A stretch of 64,000 bases of DNA from Geobacillus sp. 46C-IIa (GTDB taxonomy: Bacteria; Bacillota; Bacilli; Bacillales; Anoxybacillaceae): contig NZ_CP061474.1 of NCBI RefSeq assembly GCF_014679505.1, positions 1,022,001 through 1,086,000 of the forward strand. Direction: 5' to 3'. The number at the start of each line of letters is the position of its first letter. Positions within the stretch are counted from its first letter, which is position 1. A program made the translations under genes and the position numbers. The notes beneath the pieces are model-generated. The model worked only from the letters and a program-made list of their open reading frames with translations. It was not told the DNA's origin and did no database searches. This document shows, piece by piece, positions 37,479 to 47,233 of the stretch.

Positions 37479-37970
37479 TTATACCGTACGCCCGTCTGTT
37501 TTTCTATCGAAACGGCGTTCCGCCTTCGCCGCCAGACGGCGCACAAGGAGAAAGTGAATCAGCAAAATAAGGAACAAAAGCGGGTACAAAGCCGCTGAGT
37601 AGGAAAGCTTCCAGCCGCGGTAGTACAGCAGCCCCGTCCGCAGCGCGGCAATTTCATAGAGAACGGAAAAGAGCGACCACCCACCGATATAGGCGGCTTG
37701 CTTCCAAACCGGCTGCCGCAGCGGGTAAATGTTTAAAAACAGAAGATTGACGATGGCGTAAACAGAAATCATGAACAAATATGCCGGCCCGTCAACCCCG
37801 GGATCAAAATAGCCGTATAAATGGTATTTGAGATCGAGAAATAAATCGGCAGAGAGGCCGAGACAAATGGCAAACAGCGAGGTCGTGTACATTTCAAGCG
37901 TTGAAAGCTGTTTTGGCATGATGATAAACAAAACGAGAAATACAATTACGGTCACCGTCATCAACAACAT
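37479..37970 (-). CDS. CBO0543-family membrane protein
   Basis: The 163-residue protein has five hydrophobic segments and the recurrent motif SVLYEIAALRTGLLYYRGWKL seen in a family of small membrane proteins common in sporulating Firmicutes (often named CBO0543). No function is established. The start is ATG at 37970 or GTG at 37973, after AAGGGGGG. It lies 38 bp upstream of ypuA in the same direction, so co-transcription is possible. Confidence 0.65.
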   Translation of the reverse strand: MLLMTVTVIVFLVLFIIMPKQLSTLEMYTTSLFAICLGLSADLFLDLKYHLYGYFDPGVDGPAYLFMISVYAIVNLLFLNIYPLRQPVWKQAAYIGGWSLFSVLYEIAALRTGLLYYRGWKLSYSAALYPLLFLILLIHFLLVRRLAAKAERRFDRKTDGRTV

Positions 37971-38160
37971 CACCGGAAGCCCCCCTTGATCGTTTAACCC
38001 CGCCTATGATTATCACTAGTGTGCCCATTTGTGCTTCATATCAATTGTTATATTAAAAAAACATTAGGTGTGTGGGTGAACAGGCATTTTTGCTTTCTTT
38101 CCGTTGGCCAATCATGGTATGATAAAGACGGTTCAAGCGTGACAAAGGAGATGAAGCGTG

Positions 38161-38601
38161 ATGGCGAAAAAAGGTTATCTTTTGATGGAAAATGGCGGGA
38201 AAATTGAATTTGAACTGTTTCCGAATGAGGCGCCGGTGACGGTGGCTAACTTTGAAAAATTAGCGAACGAAGGATTTTATAACGGGCTGACGTTCCACCG
38301 TGTCATCCCCGGGTTTGTCAGCCAAGGCGGTTGTCCGCGCGGCAACGGGACGGGCGATGCCGGCTATACGATTCCGTGCGAGACGGACAACAATCCGCAC
38401 CGGCATGTCACTGGGGCGATTTCGATGGCGCACCGCGGCCGCGATACCGGCAGCTGCCAGTTTTTCATCGTCCATGAACCACAGCCGCACTTAGATGGGG
38501 TGCATACCGTCTTTGGCCAAGTAACGTCCGGGATGGACGTCGTCAAGGCGATGAAAAACGGCGATGTGATGAAGGAAGTGAAAGTGGTTGACGAACCGTA
38601 A
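38161..38601 (+). CDS. ppiB: Peptidyl-prolyl cis-trans isomerase B (cyclophilin)
   Basis: The 146-residue cytosolic cyclophilin shows the family core: [31 protein letters not shown] and [12 protein letters not shown], including the catalytic Arg and the Phe/Met and His pocket residues. There is no signal peptide. GGAG lies seven to ten bases before a GTG-ATG pair; I use the ATG. A small membrane-protein frame begins inside its last five codons. Confidence 0.94.
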   Translation: MAKKGYLLMENGGKIEFELFPNEAPVTVANFEKLANEGFYNGLTFHRVIPGFVSQGGCPRGNGTGDAGYTIPCETDNNPHRHVTGAISMAHRGRDTGSCQFFIVHEPQPHLDGVHTVFGQVTSGMDVVKAMKNGDVMKEVKVVDEP

Positions 38602-38716
38602 GCAGCGGACGGAAGATGACGAGCGGACAAGCCGAAACAATTGGCGGTTGTTTTTCTTCTTGCTGGCGGCCAGCTTATTATGGGGAGCAGCATATTGGCT
38701 TTGGATCGCCAAGTGA
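38588..38716 (+). CDS. 42-residue single-pass membrane protein overlapping ppiB
   Basis: A frame of 42 codons starts at TTG, nine bases after AGGAAG, overlaps the end of ppiB by 14 bp and stops at TGA. The first 19 residues are strongly charged ([17 protein letters not shown]), followed by one clear membrane helix ([21 protein letters not shown]) and a final IAK. The charge pattern favours a cytoplasmic N-terminus. It matches no family I know, but the sharp charged-then-hydrophobic design in a frame overlapping ppiB is unlikely to be chance. Confidence 0.55.
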   Translation: MTNRKQRTEDDERTSRNNWRLFFFLLAASLLWGAAYWLWIAK

Positions 38717-38765
38717 TGATGCAAGGCTGCCAATGTGGTATAATAGAACATAATCATATCGCAAT

Positions 38766-38897
38766 GCATCCTTCGGGGCAGGGTGAAATTCCCGACCGGC
38801 GGTGATGAGGCCGATGCCTCTCAGCCCGCGAGCCGTATAGGCACGATCCGGTGCGATTCCGGAGCCGACAGTATAGTCTGGATGGGAGAAGGATGAG
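38766..38897 (+). promoter_or_regulatory. FMN riboswitch (RFN element)
   Basis: The conserved RFN sequence is unmistakable: CTTCGGGGCAGGGTGAAATT, CCCGACCGGCGGTGATG, CAGCCCGCGAGC, GATCCGGTGCGATTCCGGAGCC, GACAGTATAGTCTGGATGGG and AGAAGG. It binds flavin mononucleotide and switches off the rib operon. The expression platform includes the terminator at 39069. Confidence 0.97.
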
Positions 38898-39068
38898 AAT
38901 GTGCGCACGGCTGTTTTAAGCCGAGCGGTGTCGGCAAAGGTGGCGTCTGTCGTCCGGCCCGCATGGCAACAGCCTCCGTTTCCGTACGGCAAACACAACC
39001 TTGATTAACGAACGAATGTTCTTGTTTGCCGTTATGCGCATCATGGATCATTCTCTCACGTCTCAAAG

Positions 39069-39093
39069 CCCCGGAGCGTCTCCGGGGTTTTTT
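39069..39093 (+). terminator. Riboswitch-controlled terminator upstream of ribD
   Basis: CCCCGGAG, a three-base loop and CTCCGGGG are followed by TTTTTTATTTT, 23 bp before ribD. It is the off-state hairpin of the FMN riboswitch. Confidence 0.9.
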
Positions 39094-39115
39094 ATTTTAT
39101 AGAGGAAAGGTGGGT

Positions 39116-40219
39116 ATGGTGTACAACGATGAATATTACATGCGGTTGGCGCTTGATGTAGCTAAGGCTGGGATTGGTCAAACGTCCCCCAATCCTGCTG
39201 TCGGCGCCGTCGTCGTGAACGGCGGCATGATTGTCGGACTCGGCGCCCACTTAAAAGCGGGGGAGCCACACGCCGAGGTGCATGCGATTCGCATGGCCGG
39301 CGAAAAGGCGCGCGGGGCCACAGTATATGTGACGCTTGAGCCGTGCAGCCATTACGGCAAAACGCCGCCATGCGCCGATTTGCTCATCGAAGCCGGCGTC
39401 CGCCGCGTCGTCGTGGCGACGACCGACCCGAATCCGCTTGTCGCCGGAAAAGGCATTGACAAGCTGCGCCGGGCGGGCATTGACGTGGATGTCGGAATAT
39501 TAAAAGAAGAAGCGGATGAGTTAAACCGCATGTTTTTCCATTATATTGCGACGAAAACGCCGTTTGTGACGATCAAGTATGCGTGCAGCCTCGACGGCAA
39601 AATTGCGACGGCGATAGGGGAAAGCAAATGGATCACATCCAACGCGGCGCGTGAGGATGTCCATCGTCTCCGCGCCCAGCATGACGCCATTTTAGTCGGC
39701 GTCAACACCGTGATGGCTGACAACCCGAAGCTCACCGTTCGCATCGGGGAACAACGGAAAAACCCGCTGCGGATCATTTTGGATACAAACTTGCATACGC
39801 CGCTTGATGCCCATGTTGTTGCCGACAAGGAAGCGGAAACGTGGATCATCACCGGCGACGGCGTCAGCCGGGAAAAGATGAAGGCGTATGAGCGGCTTGG
39901 GGTGCGCATCGTGTCGATGGCGAGCGCGCGCGTTGATGTGGGCGATGTGCTCCGCCTGCTTGGCGAGCAGCGCGTCACGTCATTGTTTGTCGAGGGCGGC
40001 TCGCGAGTTCATGACAGCTTTCTTCGCGCTGGGGCGGTCAATGAAGTCGTCGCCTATATGGCTCCGAAACTCATCGGCGGCCGTGAAGCGCCAACGCCCA
40101 TTGGCGGTTTTGGCTTCTCGCGTCTCGCCGAGGCGATGGAGCTTGACATCCGGCGAGTGGAAATGGTCGGTCCGGATATCAAAATCGTCGCTGTACCGAA
40201 AAGAAGGGGGAGAGCATGA
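39116..40219 (+). CDS. ribD: Riboflavin biosynthesis deaminase/reductase
   Basis: The 367-residue bifunctional enzyme deaminates and then reduces the pyrimidine intermediate of riboflavin synthesis. The N-terminal cytidine-deaminase-like domain has the zinc motif PHAEVHAI and EPCSHYGKTPPC (residues 45-85). The reductase domain starts near residue 145 (TIKYACSLDGKIATAIGESKW). The ATG at 39116 is chosen; a GTG follows immediately. The stop overlaps the ribE start. Confidence 0.96.
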   Translation: MVYNDEYYMRLALDVAKAGIGQTSPNPAVGAVVVNGGMIVGLGAHLKAGEPHAEVHAIRMAGEKARGATVYVTLEPCSHYGKTPPCADLLIEAGVRRVVVATTDPNPLVAGKGIDKLRRAGIDVDVGILKEEADELNRMFFHYIATKTPFVTIKYACSLDGKIATAIGESKWITSNAAREDVHRLRAQHDAILVGVNTVMADNPKLTVRIGEQRKNPLRIILDTNLHTPLDAHVVADKEAETWIITGDGVSREKMKAYERLGVRIVSMASARVDVGDVLRLLGEQRVTSLFVEGGSRVHDSFLRAGAVNEVVAYMAPKLIGGREAPTPIGGFGFSRLAEAMELDIRRVEMVGPDIKIVAVPKRRGRA

Positions 40220-40863
40220 TGTTTACCGGTATTATTGAAGAAATCGGCGCGATTGAACAAATGAGGCAAACGGGCGACGCCATTGTGATGACGATTGGCG
40301 CCAGGCGGGTGCTTGAAGACGTCCAGCTCGGCGATAGCATCGCCGTCAACGGCGTCTGCCTGACCGTCACTTCATTTACGGATCGACAGTTTACGGTCGA
40401 TGTCATGCCGGAGACAGTGAAGGCAACAGCGTTGCGCACATTAAAGCCAGGGGCGAAGGTGAACCTAGAGCGGGCGATGGCGGCCGTCGGTCGGTTTGGC
40501 GGCCATTTTGTTACCGGGCATGTCGATGGCGTCGGACGCATCATCCGGCAATGGCCGAAAGCGAACGCCGTCTACTATGAAATCGAAGCCCCGCCCTCAC
40601 TGTGTTCATATATGATTGAGAAAGGGTCGGTGGCCGTCGATGGGACGAGCCTGACGATTTTCGGCTTGAGCGAGCGCACGTTTACTATTTCGCTCATTCC
40701 GCATACGCGGGAGGCGACGATTTTAGGCGAAAAACGGCCCGGCGATCTCGTCAATATTGAGTGTGATATGATCGGCAAATACGTCGCCGCCTTTCTCGCA
40801 GCGAAAGAAATGTCGCCTTCCGGATTGACGGTGGGGTTTTTGGAGCAGCACGGCTATAAATGA
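40219..40863 (+). CDS. ribE: Riboflavin synthase alpha chain
   Basis: The 214-residue enzyme dismutates two lumazines to riboflavin. The two lumazine-binding repeats are visible: MFTGIIEE...[14 protein letters not shown] and the second half [11 protein letters not shown]...[14 protein letters not shown] prefer the second of two adjacent ATGs, six bases after GGAG. It overlaps the ribD stop and is followed by ribBA. Confidence 0.95.
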   Translation: MFTGIIEEIGAIEQMRQTGDAIVMTIGARRVLEDVQLGDSIAVNGVCLTVTSFTDRQFTVDVMPETVKATALRTLKPGAKVNLERAMAAVGRFGGHFVTGHVDGVGRIIRQWPKANAVYYEIEAPPSLCSYMIEKGSVAVDGTSLTIFGLSERTFTISLIPHTREATILGEKRPGDLVNIECDMIGKYVAAFLAAKEMSPSGLTVGFLEQHGYK

Positions 40864-40886
40864 GCGGGAAAAGGGGGCAAATGACC

Positions 40887-42080
40887 ATGTTTGATGCGAT
40901 CGAAGCGGCGCTTTCCGCGCTGAAAAACGGCGAAGTGATCATCGTTTGCGATGACGAAGACCGGGAGAACGAAGGTGATTTTGTGGCGCTGGCCGAAAAG
41001 GCGACGCCGGACGTCGTTAATTTTATGATTACGCACGGCCGCGGGCTCGTCTGCGTCCCGATTACGGAAGAATTGGCGGCGCGGCTCGGGCTTGAGCCGA
41101 TGGTCACCCATAACACCGATGCGCACGGCACGGCGTTTACGGTAAGCATCGACTACAAAACGACGACGACCGGGATCAGTGCTTACGAGCGGGCGGCGAC
41201 GATCCAGGCGCTGCTTGATCCGGACGTAAAGGCGAGCGATTTCAAACGCCCAGGGCATATTTTTCCACTAATCGCAAAAAAAGGAGGCGTTCTGCGGCGC
41301 GCCGGCCATACGGAGGCGGCGGTCGATTTGGCCCGCTTATGTGGAGCGAAGCCGGCCGGCGTCATCTGCGAGATTATTAAAGAAGACGGGACGATGGCGC
41401 GCGTCCCTGATTTGCGGGATATGGCCGATCAGTTCGGACTAAAAATGATTACGATTAAAGATTTAATCGCGTACCGAAGCCAGCGGGAAAAACTAGTGAA
41501 ACGCGAAGTGGAAATTTCGCTGCCGACCGAGTTCGGCGAGTTTCGCGCCATCGGCTATACGAACGTTTTAGACGGAAAAGAGCACGTCGCCCTCGTGAAA
41601 GGCGAGATCGTTCCGGACAAAGCGACGCTCGTGCGCGTCCATTCGGAATGTTTAACCGGCGATGTGTTCGGTTCGTATCGGTGCGATTGCGGCCCGCAGC
41701 TGCATGCGGCGCTGCGGCAAATTGAAGCGGAAGGGAGCGGGGTGCTGCTTTACATGCGCCAAGAAGGGCGCGGCATTGGACTCATGAACAAGCTGCGCGC
41801 CTACAAGCTGCAGGAGCAAGGGTATGATACCGTCGAGGCGAACGAGAAGCTCGGCTTTCCGGCCGATTTGCGCGACTATGGCATCGGGGCGCAAATTTTA
41901 AAAGATCTCGGCGTGACGAAAATGCGTCTGCTGACGAACAATCCGCGCAAAATCGCCGGCTTAAAAGGGCACGGGCTCGAAGTCGTCGAACGCGTTCCGC
42001 TTCAAATGCCGCCGAAAAAGGAAAACGAAAAGTATTTGCGCACCAAATATGAAAAATTAGGGCATATGCTTCATTTTTGA
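40887..42080 (+). CDS. ribBA: Bifunctional DHBP synthase / GTP cyclohydrolase II
   Basis: The 397-residue fusion enzyme supplies both riboflavin precursors. The N-terminal DHBP synthase domain has the acidic [11 protein letters not shown] motif and [11 protein letters not shown]. The cyclohydrolase II half (from about residue 205) has the zinc cysteines in [15 protein letters not shown] and the RQEGRGIGL active-site loop. I chose the ATG at 40887, nine bases after GGGGG; the ATG at 40881 is too close to it. Confidence 0.96.
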   Translation: MFDAIEAALSALKNGEVIIVCDDEDRENEGDFVALAEKATPDVVNFMITHGRGLVCVPITEELAARLGLEPMVTHNTDAHGTAFTVSIDYKTTTTGISAYERAATIQALLDPDVKASDFKRPGHIFPLIAKKGGVLRRAGHTEAAVDLARLCGAKPAGVICEIIKEDGTMARVPDLRDMADQFGLKMITIKDLIAYRSQREKLVKREVEISLPTEFGEFRAIGYTNVLDGKEHVALVKGEIVPDKATLVRVHSECLTGDVFGSYRCDCGPQLHAALRQIEAEGSGVLLYMRQEGRGIGLMNKLRAYKLQEQGYDTVEANEKLGFPADLRDYGIGAQILKDLGVTKMRLLTNNPRKIAGLKGHGLEVVERVPLQMPPKKENEKYLRTKYEKLGHMLHF

Positions 42081-42097
42081 TGAAAGGGGAACGAACC

Positions 42098-42562
42098 ATG
42101 AACGTCATCGAAGGAAATTTCGTCGGCACTGGGCTGAAAATCGGCATCGTCGTCGCCCGCTTTAACGAATTCATCACCGGCAAGCTCTTGTCTGGAGCCA
42201 TTGACGGCTTGACGCGGCATGGCGTCAGCGACAGCGACATCACTGTCGCGTGGGTGCCGGGCGCGTTTGAAATTCCGCTTGTGGCGAAAAAAATGGCCGA
42301 ATCGAAGCAATTTGACGCTGTCATTACGCTTGGCGCCGTCATCCGCGGCGCGACGAGCCATTTTGACTACGTGTGCAGCGAGGCGGCCAAAGGTGTCTCC
42401 CACGCGGCGCTTGCAAGCGGCGTTCCGGTCATTTTCGGCGTTTTGACAACCGATACGATCGAGCAGGCGATCGAGCGGGCCGGCACAAAAGCGGGCAATA
42501 AAGGATGGGAGGCTGCTGTTTCCGCGATCGAAATGGCGAATGTCTTGCGGACGCTTGCGTAA
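42098..42562 (+). CDS. ribH: 6,7-dimethyl-8-ribityllumazine synthase
   Basis: The 154-residue subunit forms the icosahedral lumazine synthase shell. Substrate-binding motifs [20 protein letters not shown] and [14 protein letters not shown] (with the catalytic His) are intact. The ATG at 42098 follows AAAGGGG. It is the last of the FMN-controlled biosynthetic genes. Confidence 0.96.
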   Translation: MNVIEGNFVGTGLKIGIVVARFNEFITGKLLSGAIDGLTRHGVSDSDITVAWVPGAFEIPLVAKKMAESKQFDAVITLGAVIRGATSHFDYVCSEAAKGVSHAALASGVPVIFGVLTTDTIEQAIERAGTKAGNKGWEAAVSAIEMANVLRTLA

Positions 42563-42586
42563 TTTGCGTAAAAAGGCATGAAATGG

Positions 42587-42615
42587 TTCACAATATCGGT
42601 GAGAATGTTTATAAT
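42587..42615 (+). promoter_or_regulatory. Candidate SigA promoter of ribT
   Basis: TTCACA and TATAAT are separated by 17 bp and lie 67 bp before ribT, so ribT could be transcribed apart from the riboswitch-controlled operon. Confidence 0.6.
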
Positions 42616-42673
42616 ACGTATAGAGAAAATGACAAACACTTTTCCTTTTCGGAAAAGCGCTTGTCGATAATGA

Positions 42674-43033
<360 letters not shown>

Positions 43034-43047
43034 CTGAATAAAAACTC

Positions 43048-43066
43048 GGCGCGGCGCCGCGCTTTT
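43048..43066 (+). terminator. Possible terminator of ribT
   Basis: The perfect palindrome GCGCGGCGCCGCGC is followed by TTTT. It has no extra loop bases, so the two central base pairs would open in RNA. Confidence 0.45.
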
Positions 43067-43087
43067 GCGGGCGGCGGAGGGGCGAGC

Positions 43088-43600
43088 TTATTTCCCCTCC
43101 GCTTTGGCCCGCTTTTTTTGTTCGCGAGCGGCGATGATGGCGGTGCGATCGCGCCGCCGGTGTTTGTCGACGAGCTCAAGATCAGCAGCGTTGCTTGCCT
43201 GTCCCCAAACGAGCTGCCGCTCGGCGCAGGCGGACCGGCACTGCTCATAGAGCGAGCGGTCAGCAATCGGCAGTTCGATGCTTTCATACGGTTCGCCATG
43301 GGCGATGCGTCTGGCCGTATCATCGAGCAAGGCGGCGAGCGCCCGATCATCGAGGCCGAGCCGGCGAATCATCCCGCGCGCCTCCTTAAGCAACGCCCGC
43401 GCCCGTTTCACAAGGCGCAGCGCCCCAGAGGTGTTGCCGCGCCGATAATGGTAGAAGGCGACCGCGATTTGGATCAGCACAAGCCATTCGATTGTTCGGC
43501 CGTCTCGTTTCCACTGTTCCTCTAAAATTTCATGACATTCAAAATAGTCGCGGTCGCCATGGAAATGGACTAAATAATCAATATACGCCTTCGGATACAT
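43088..43600 (-). CDS. ypuF: DUF309 protein, YpuF-like
   Basis: The 170-residue protein has the DUF309 signature YFECHEILEEQW near residue 19 and the second helix pair AVAFYHYRRGNTSGALRLVKRA. The histidine/glutamate pattern suggests metal binding, but no activity is known. I chose the ATG at 43600; the upstream open frame has no ribosome site. The C-terminal 30 residues are very basic. It is divergent from scpA, as in B. subtilis. Confidence 0.85.
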   Translation of the reverse strand: MYPKAYIDYLVHFHGDRDYFECHEILEEQWKRDGRTIEWLVLIQIAVAFYHYRRGNTSGALRLVKRARALLKEARGMIRRLGLDDRALAALLDDTARRIAHGEPYESIELPIADRSLYEQCRSACAERQLVWGQASNAADLELVDKHRRRDRTAIIAAREQKKRAKAEGK

Positions 43601-43866
43601 CGACCATCGTTCCTTTCGCAAAGGCCTAACCAGCCTGAAAGCGGCCCCGCCGTCGGGGTGAAGCTGACACCGCCGCCTTGTTCCTTGCCTGACGGCAGCG
43701 GCTGCCATGCCGAAGGGAAAGCTTCCTTCTTCATTATACGTCGCCGCGGCCCCAAGGGCAAAAAAGCGGCCGGTTTCCGTTCGCTTCATCGTTTGATTAT
43801 GGTACAATAAGTGTACCGCAACCGAGGACGGGATGCACGGACGATGGCTGTGGAAAAAATGGTGGG

Positions 43867-44625
43867 ATGGATGTGCAATTGCCATACAGTGTCAAAATTG
43901 AAGCGTTTGAAGGGCCGCTCGATTTGCTGTTGCATTTAATCAATCGCTATGAGATTGATATTTACAATATTCCAGTAGCGCAAATTACGGAACAGTATAT
44001 GGCGTACATTCACGCCATGCAAGAGCTCGAGTTGGATATCGCCAGCGAATATTTAGTGATGGCGGCCACGCTGCTGGCGATCAAAAGCAAAATGCTGCTG
44101 CCGGCGCCGGAGGAAGAGGTCGACGGCGACATCGAGTTTGTCGAGGCGGACGATCCGCGCGAAGAGCTGATGCAGCGGTTGCTCGAATACAAAAAGTTTA
44201 AAGAAGCGGCGCGCGAGCTGAAACAGCGCGAAGAAGAGCGGGCGCTTTTATTTACAAAGCCGCCAAGCGACTTAAGCGCGTATGCCGATGAAAAAAAGGC
44301 GGCCGCGCTGCTTGACGTCAACGTATACGATATGTTGGGCGCCTTGTCGAAACTGCTGCGCCGCAAAAAGCTGCAAAAACCGGTGCGGACGAAGATCTCC
44401 CGCCAAGACATTTCCGTCGAAAAGCGGATGGCGGAAATTTTGCATGAGCTGAGACAAACGAACGGGCGGAAACACTTTTATGAGCTGTTTCCGGCTTATG
44501 ACCGTTCGTATATCGTCGTCACTTTTTTAGCCATTTTGGAATTGATGAAGCAAAATAAAATTATCATTGAACAAGAGCGGAATTTCAGCGATTTGTTTAT
44601 TGCGGCCAAACACCCGGCCGTCTAG
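43867..44625 (+). CDS. scpA: Segregation and condensation protein A
   Basis: The 252-residue kleisin bridges the SMC heads in the chromosome condensin complex with ScpB. The N-terminal SMC-binding part ([19 protein letters not shown]) and the C-terminal winged helix ([14 protein letters not shown]...[21 protein letters not shown]) are present. The TAG stop lies in the CTAG end of a 139-bp repeat element, so the element sets the C-terminus of the protein; a few original residues may have been replaced. In other bacilli scpB follows at once, but here 350 bp intervene. Confidence 0.93.
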   Translation: MDVQLPYSVKIEAFEGPLDLLLHLINRYEIDIYNIPVAQITEQYMAYIHAMQELELDIASEYLVMAATLLAIKSKMLLPAPEEEVDGDIEFVEADDPREELMQRLLEYKKFKEAARELKQREEERALLFTKPPSDLSAYADEKKAAALLDVNVYDMLGALSKLLRRKKLQKPVRTKISRQDISVEKRMAEILHELRQTNGRKHFYELFPAYDRSYIVVTFLAILELMKQNKIIIEQERNFSDLFIAAKHPAV

Positions 44626-44760
44626 AAGGTCGGTGAAAAACGGCTGTCACGCGCAAATGAGCGGCATTTCGCCAAAAAAGAAGGTTGATTTCGCAAGGTT
44701 TTTCCAATTGAGAAACAGCTGGAACTAGCAGTATTTTGTACGAAATCACCAGCCTACTAG
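44622..44760 (-). mobile_element. 139-bp MITE-like element, copy B
   Basis: The segment is bounded by CTAG on both sides with imperfect terminal inverted repeats (11 of 14). It differs from copy C at 48633 by 11 substitutions and no length change, about 92% identity. It separates scpA from scpB and provides the scpA stop codon. It has no coding capacity. If CTAG is a duplicated target, the element proper is 131 bp. Confidence 0.8.
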
Positions 44761-44976
44761 GGCGCGCCGGTTTGGCTGCGGCGGTTCGCGGCAGCGGGCC
44801 GCTTTCCTTTTGCGGCGCCGCCGATTTGGTAAATAGCGCAAACAATGTTCCGCTGGCCTATTGGACAGGCGGTGCGCGCCGCCCGCGCAGAACGGCTGCC
44901 GTCCTGGCGGCTGACGGAAACGGACAGAAAGGGGGACTGTTGCGCCAGCGAGGAACGCTTGGCGCGGCGAAGCGCG
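44761..44976. other. GC-rich spacer between the repeat element and scpB
   Basis: This 216-bp stretch is very GC-rich and has no recognisable gene. It contains several GGCGC/GCGCC-type palindromes and one GAGG-TTG pair at 44950-44961 that could be an alternative scpB start. Its presence between two genes that normally overlap suggests that it arrived with, or after, the repeat element. Confidence 0.4.
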
Positions 44977-45606
<630 letters not shown>

Positions 45607-45652
45607 TATGGTAAACTAAAGAAAAAACGGCTGATCGGGAAGGGGGGCGCTC

Positions 45653-46051
45653 ATGAACGTTTGCCGCTTGTACGGCGAAGAGCTGCAAAAATCGCAGTCG
45701 AATACGTTTGAAGACTATTTTAACCGCTCAGAAGTCACCTATCGTGACGGCGGTGAAGAGCGGACGCTGTCTGTGTTGTATTTGCGCCATTTTGAGGCGG
45801 CGCTGCTTGATGTGCTGCCATACGAAGGCGATCCGCTGTTTACGGCCGCCGGACGCAACATTCATTTGCGCGACATCGTCGCCCTCGTCTGTTTATGGCA
45901 AAATCCGGCCTATCGGCAGCGCCGGCGCGTCTATATTCATGACGAGGATGAGCTGCGCCGCTATTTTGCCGCCGTTGATGGCCAAACGTTGCAGGCGTTG
46001 GTGAGCGAATGGGCGGCCACTGGCGCTTGCCGCCTGCCGCTGCCATCGTAA
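45653..46051 (+). CDS. Hypothetical protein, 132 residues
   Basis: The frame has a good start (GGGGGG, five bases, ATG) and codon use like its neighbours. The product is soluble, rich in Tyr, Arg and Leu, with the segments TFEDYFNRSEVTYRDGG and LRHFEAALLDVLPYEGDPLF. I recognise no domain; it is not obviously YpuI, which follows scpB in B. subtilis. It is 46 bp behind scpB and probably co-transcribed with it. Confidence 0.6.
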   Translation: MNVCRLYGEELQKSQSNTFEDYFNRSEVTYRDGGEERTLSVLYLRHFEAALLDVLPYEGDPLFTAAGRNIHLRDIVALVCLWQNPAYRQRRRVYIHDEDELRRYFAAVDGQTLQALVSEWAATGACRLPLPS

Positions 46052-46189
46052 CAGAAGACGGGTGCGGGGCATCGTTTTTTACATTTCGACAGAACGCGGC
46101 CGCCGGGCCGGCACGGCCGGTTTTTAGGGGCGGTTGGAGCGGTCGGCGGGCGTTGTTTGCCAGCCGCCGGGCGCGAAGTGATTTTGCGG

Positions 46190-46220
46190 AAAAGCGGTTC
46201 CTTCGGGCGAACCGCTTTTT
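46190..46220. terminator. Bidirectional terminator
   Basis: AAAAGCGGTTC, an eight-base loop and GAACCGCTTTTT form a stem with T-runs on both strands, between the hypothetical gene and the convergent DUF2935 gene. Confidence 0.85.
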
Positions 46221-46229
46221 CTCATCCGG

Positions 46230-47039
46230 CTATTCCGTCCGCGGTTTGGTCGGGTCGCACGCCGGCGGCTTCACCTCGCCGGTAGTCTCGGCCAGCTTTT
46301 GCAAATAGTAACATTCTTCCCGCGCCATATGGTCGGCCATGAGCGGCGACAGCACACCAAGCACTTCATTGTTTAATTCCATCTCCTCGAGCTCGTGCAA
46401 AAAGCTTTGGAAAATGGCCATTTCCAGCTCGATTTGACGGTGGAAGCGGGAAAGCGCCGGAAACTGATGAACGTTAGCCCGCAAATAGCCGGCCATCTCA
46501 ATGGCTTTCAGATAAAAGGCTTCCCATTCCTTCGTGAACGTATGGCTTTGCTGCTTCAGCTGCTTTTCCGTATGGTCGAGCCGATCGTGAATGGCCCCGG
46601 CATGGCCGGCGGCGTCAAGCAGCCAAAGCAAATCGTGATGAAGCGGATGAACGCGCGGCGGCCGCTTTCCTTGGGCGTAGCAGTCCGCGAGGCGCAGCCA
46701 TTCATCAAGTTCGTTCACCATATGGTTCAAAAACGTCGGCGGCAATGAAAAGCGAAACGACTCGGTTACATGGCGCCGCAGCAAATGGAGTTTGAACGCC
46801 CGCAGCCGTTCACCCGCTTCTTTTCCGCGGATGATGAGCGCGGACCACGCCGCGGCGGCCTCCGGCTGGCGCGCTTCGGCGAGCAAGTCGTCAAACAGGC
46901 GCTGCAGTTGTTTCGCTTCGTTGATTTCTGCCCGCTCGCTTTCGGCGAGCGCTTCAACAATAAACCGGCAATGGTCGCCAAGAATTTGCATCCAAAAACG
47001 GAGTTCAAAAAGCGCTTCTTGCTCAATCGGTTTGCTCAT
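46230..47039 (-). CDS. DUF2935 family protein
   Basis: The 269-residue protein is made of two related helical halves, each with ferritin-like or hemerythrin-like metal-ligand patterns: QEALFELRFWMQILGDHCRF near the start and FHRQIELEMAIFQSF, then LMADHMAREECYYLQKL, near the end. DUF2935 proteins bind metal in structures, but no role is known. It ends at a terminator shared with the opposite gene and is divergent from the superoxide dismutase gene, which may be functionally relevant. Confidence 0.8.
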   Translation of the reverse strand: MSKPIEQEALFELRFWMQILGDHCRFIVEALAESERAEINEAKQLQRLFDDLLAEARQPEAAAAWSALIIRGKEAGERLRAFKLHLLRRHVTESFRFSLPPTFLNHMVNELDEWLRLADCYAQGKRPPRVHPLHHDLLWLLDAAGHAGAIHDRLDHTEKQLKQQSHTFTKEWEAFYLKAIEMAGYLRANVHQFPALSRFHRQIELEMAIFQSFLHELEEMELNNEVLGVLSPLMADHMAREECYYLQKLAETTGEVKPPACDPTKPRTE

Positions 47040-47233
47040 TCGTTTTTTCGCAGAGCGCGTCGCACAGGGGAATGCGACGATTCTGCTTTTCCCTCCTTGC
47101 TATGTTTTGCCTGTGTTGATCATCTCGCTCCTATATGTATGTGCGGTTAGGAATTTGGGTGAATGCGGACAAGAACGATTTTCCCAGGCCGGCATACGAT
47201 ATGGCGAAAAAAGCAGGAGGAGGTTTTTACCAA

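Noticed and set aside
44845..44976. N-terminal extension of ScpB from the ATG at 44845
   Set aside because: The added 44 residues do not resemble ScpB, have no ribosome site and lie in the GC-rich spacer.
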